Source of the DNA: Desulfuromonadales bacterium
GTDB taxonomy: Bacteria > Desulfobacterota > Desulfuromonadia > Desulfuromonadales > BM103
Reading direction: 5' to 3'
DNA length: 8,607 bases
Assembly: GCA_029859485.1 (NCBI GenBank)
Contig: JAOUDB010000090.1
Span: 1 to 8,607 of the forward strand
Under the pieces are notes generated by a model, which ran no database searches, was not told the origin of the DNA, and saw only the letters and a list, made by a program, of their open reading frames with translations. Positions 7,394-8,607 of the stretch are shown one piece after another. Made by a program: the position numbers and the translations under genes. How positions within the stretch are numbered: position 1 is the stretch's first letter; each line of letters opens with the position of its first letter.

Positions 7394-8270
7394 CGGAATC
7401 TCCCTTGAACTGTTCTGCAGCGTGATAGGAAGAACGCACCAGCGGCCCCGCTTCGACATGGGCGAAGCCGAGGTGCAGGCCAGTGTCGCGCAAACTCGAG
7501 AATTCCGAAGGTTCGACATAGCGAACCACCGGCAGGTGGTGACGGGTTGGCTGGAGGTATTGTCCAAGTGTCAGCATGCGGCACCCTGCTTGCTGGAGAT
7601 CCTGCATGACAGTGGGAATCTCATCCATGGTTTCCCCCATGCCGAGCATCAGGCCCGACTTGGTTGGCATGTCGGGAGCTGCCTGCGCGGCAGCAGCAAG
7701 CAAGTTCAGAGAGCGCTGGTAGTCGGCGCCAGCCCTGGCCAGAGGATAGAGCCTGGGAACAGTCTCCAGATTGTGGCCGAAGACGTCCGGTTTGGCCATG
7801 AGGATCGTGCTCAACGCTTTGTGGTTTCCCTGTAGGTCGGGCACAAGCAATTCAACCCGACATTCCGGACGGTAAGCATGAATCGCGCGGGTCACGGCTG
7901 CAAACTGGGCTGCGCCACCATCTTCGAGATCGTCACGTGTGACCGATGTTATCACTGCGTGATTCAATTTCAGCTCAGCAATAGCTTTGGCGACTTTGTC
8001 CGTTTCCTGTGGATCGACAGGCAGAGGTGTTTCGTGGGTAACATTACAAAAACGGCAATCACGGGTGCAGTGGTCACCAAGGATCATGAAGGTTGCCGTG
8101 CCCTGTTCCCAGCATTCTCCCTGGTTGGGGCAGGCCGCGCTGCGGCAGACGGAATGCAACCCCTGCTCGCGGTGCAGGCGATCGATTCGGGCGTAGCTCG
8201 GTCCTGCCGGAAAACGAACTTTAAGCCAATCGGGTTTACGTGGTGGGCGGGTCGTCATATTCATTGCCAT
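7380..8270 (-). CDS. lipA: Lipoyl synthase (radical SAM, two [4Fe-4S] clusters)
   Basis: Inserts two sulfurs into the protein-bound octanoyl chain of lipoyl domains, making the cofactor that SucB needs. The 296-residue length fits the family. The auxiliary-cluster cysteines form CX4CX5C (Cys42, Cys47, Cys53, in VCRSAACPNQGEC). The radical SAM cysteines form CX3CX2C (Cys68, Cys72, Cys75, in CTRDCRFC), after the conserved GTATFMILGD (57-66). The C-terminal RSSY (279-282) supplies the serine ligand of the auxiliary cluster, which is sacrificed as the sulfur source. The family motifs TSVTRDD and LTLGQYLQPT are also present. The start is uncertain by a few codons: ATGs occur at codons 1, 3 and 5 and none has a clear Shine-Dalgarno sequence. 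The next gene, trxB, overlaps its 3' end by 14 bases. No lipB or lplA is in the window, so the octanoyl-transfer partner must lie elsewhere. Confidence 0.96.
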   Translation of the reverse strand: MAMNMTTRPPRKPDWLKVRFPAGPSYARIDRLHREQGLHSVCRSAACPNQGECWEQGTATFMILGDHCTRDCRFCNVTHETPLPVDPQETDKVAKAIAELKLNHAVITSVTRDDLEDGGAAQFAAVTRAIHAYRPECRVELLVPDLQGNHKALSTILMAKPDVFGHNLETVPRLYPLARAGADYQRSLNLLAAAAQAAPDMPTKSGLMLGMGETMDEIPTVMQDLQQAGCRMLTLGQYLQPTRHHLPVVRYVEPSEFSSLRDTGLHLGFAHVEAGPLVRSSYHAAEQFKGDSDEQP

Positions 8271-8560
8271 ATCAGCGGGTGCAAGGGCTTAAAAACAGTG
8301 AATTTAATAATAACTGATAGAGTGCCGGTAGGCTATGGGTATCGAGAGAATTTTATCGAAAAGAGCTTCGGGGCAGAAGCGGGACAACGGACTTAACGAT
8401 TTGCCACGCAGAAAGTAACTGTCACAGGGTTGATGGCAGCCCGTGCTTCGCAGTGTATCAGACGTCCCGGTCTGTGTGTCGACCGGGACGCCGAGTCTGA
8501 CAAATCTCAACCTCGTTTATTGTTTCTTGCTATTCAGGCTGGGGCGTTTAACTTTGTCAC
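8271..8560. other. 290-base intergenic region between the rubredoxin-like gene and lipA
   Basis: I see no gene here that I can support. The stretch holds a strong hairpin (8463-8490) and a 7-base inverted repeat, TGACAAA (8498-8504) with TTTGTCA (8553-8559), enclosing 48 bases directly after the rubredoxin-like stop codon. An AT-rich segment upstream of lipA contains a -10-like TAAAAT on the minus strand (8350-8355) but no matching -35 box. lipA transcription must start here or read through from the upstream gene. A 68-codon open frame at 8304-8510 (minus) has no recognisable features. Confidence 0.6.
8463..8490. terminator. GC-rich perfect hairpin, possible terminator of the rubredoxin-like gene
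   Basis: CGTCCCGGTC (8463-8472) and GACCGGGACG (8481-8490) form a perfect 10-base stem around an 8-base loop. TCAGA (8458-8462) and TCTGA (8496-8500) can extend it past a one-sided bulge (8491-8495). It lies about 70 bases downstream of the rubredoxin-like stop codon. No U-run follows on either strand, so it is not a textbook intrinsic terminator. It could instead be a 3'-end stabiliser, a pause site or a protein-binding palindrome. Confidence 0.45.
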
Positions 8561-8607
8561 TTAGGCTGGTTCGAAATTGCTTTTATCTGCGCCACAGAGG
8601 GGGCAGC
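8561..8607 (-). CDS. C-terminal end of a rubredoxin-type iron protein (partial, cut by window edge)
   Basis: The last 14 codons before a TAA stop read CPLCGADKSNFEPA. This matches the second iron-binding CPxCG knuckle of rubredoxins and the short tail ending in a KxxFE-type motif. In complete rubredoxins (about 50-55 residues) two such knuckles bind one iron with four cysteines and carry single electrons. The first knuckle lies outside the window. A rubredoxin domain at the end of a longer protein, such as a rubrerythrin or a flavoprotein fusion, cannot be excluded. It is on the same strand as lipA but 290 bases upstream, so it need not share its transcript. Confidence 0.7.
   Translation of the reverse strand, partial: CPLCGADKSNFEPA

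Noticed and set aside
7878..8396. 172-codon open frame on the plus strand opposite lipA
   Set aside because: Its length comes from the codon bias of lipA on the other strand; there is no ribosome-binding site or domain to support it.
8477..8483. TGTCGAC in the hairpin upstream of lipA as a second site for the GntR regulator
   Set aside because: The same heptamer also occurs inside trxB and sucA coding sequence, and the flanking palindrome and phased repeats of the 677-702 element are missing, so it is not specific evidence.
8304..8510. 68-codon open frame on the minus strand upstream of lipA
   Set aside because: It runs straight through the perfect hairpin at 8463-8490, has no family signature and an odd composition. 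It was kept only as a note in the intergenic entry.
1..8607. Mobile elements, CRISPR arrays, tRNA or rRNA genes, or a defence or other novel gene cassette
   Set aside because: No transposase, integrase, terminal repeats, spaced repeats or RNA-gene signatures were seen; nearly the whole window is accounted for by recognisable housekeeping genes.

Overview
The window is a compact block of central-metabolism genes, all on the minus strand, so it reads right to left. In transcription order it holds the tail of a rubredoxin-type protein (cut by the right edge), lipA (lipoyl synthase), trxB (thioredoxin reductase), sucA-sucB-lpdA (the complete three-component 2-oxoglutarate dehydrogenase complex) and a GntR-family regulator of the FCD class. 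The protein sequences and gene order suggest a Gram-negative bacterium. My best guess is a desulfuromonad-type (former deltaproteobacterial) lineage, given the moderate GC content and the rubredoxin-lipA-trxB neighbourhood. No marker in the window fixes the taxon, so this is a low-confidence inference.

Layout from the right. At 8561-8607 is the last 14 codons of a rubredoxin-like CDS. From 8271 to 8560 is a 290-base intergenic stretch with a strong GC-rich hairpin at 8463-8490 and no convincing promoter. lipA (7380-8270) and trxB (6404-7393) overlap by 14 bases and are probably co-transcribed. From 6156 to 6403 is a regulatory gap with a good sigma70-type promoter (6299-6327) and a leader of about 137 bases containing competing inverted repeats. 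sucA, sucB and lpdA follow with gaps of 16 and 34 bases, each with its own Shine-Dalgarno sequence. A hairpin terminator at 729-773, able to work in both directions, closes the operon. The regulator gene (14-658) has its own promoter and a striking heptad-repeat/palindrome element at 677-702.

Functionally, LipA makes the lipoyl group that the SucB E2 subunit carries on Lys41. SucA decarboxylates 2-oxoglutarate and loads succinyl onto that arm, SucB transfers it to CoA, and Lpd reoxidises the dihydrolipoyl group with NAD. TrxB, and possibly the rubredoxin, add thiol and electron-transfer functions next to this dithiol chemistry. The regulator is a plausible metabolite-sensing repressor; the sequence supports autoregulation, but not control of the suc operon.

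This is mainly an ordinary housekeeping region and I see no new multi-gene system. The points most worth checking are the phased operator in front of the GntR gene, the CX4C tail on TrxB, and the structured sucA leader.
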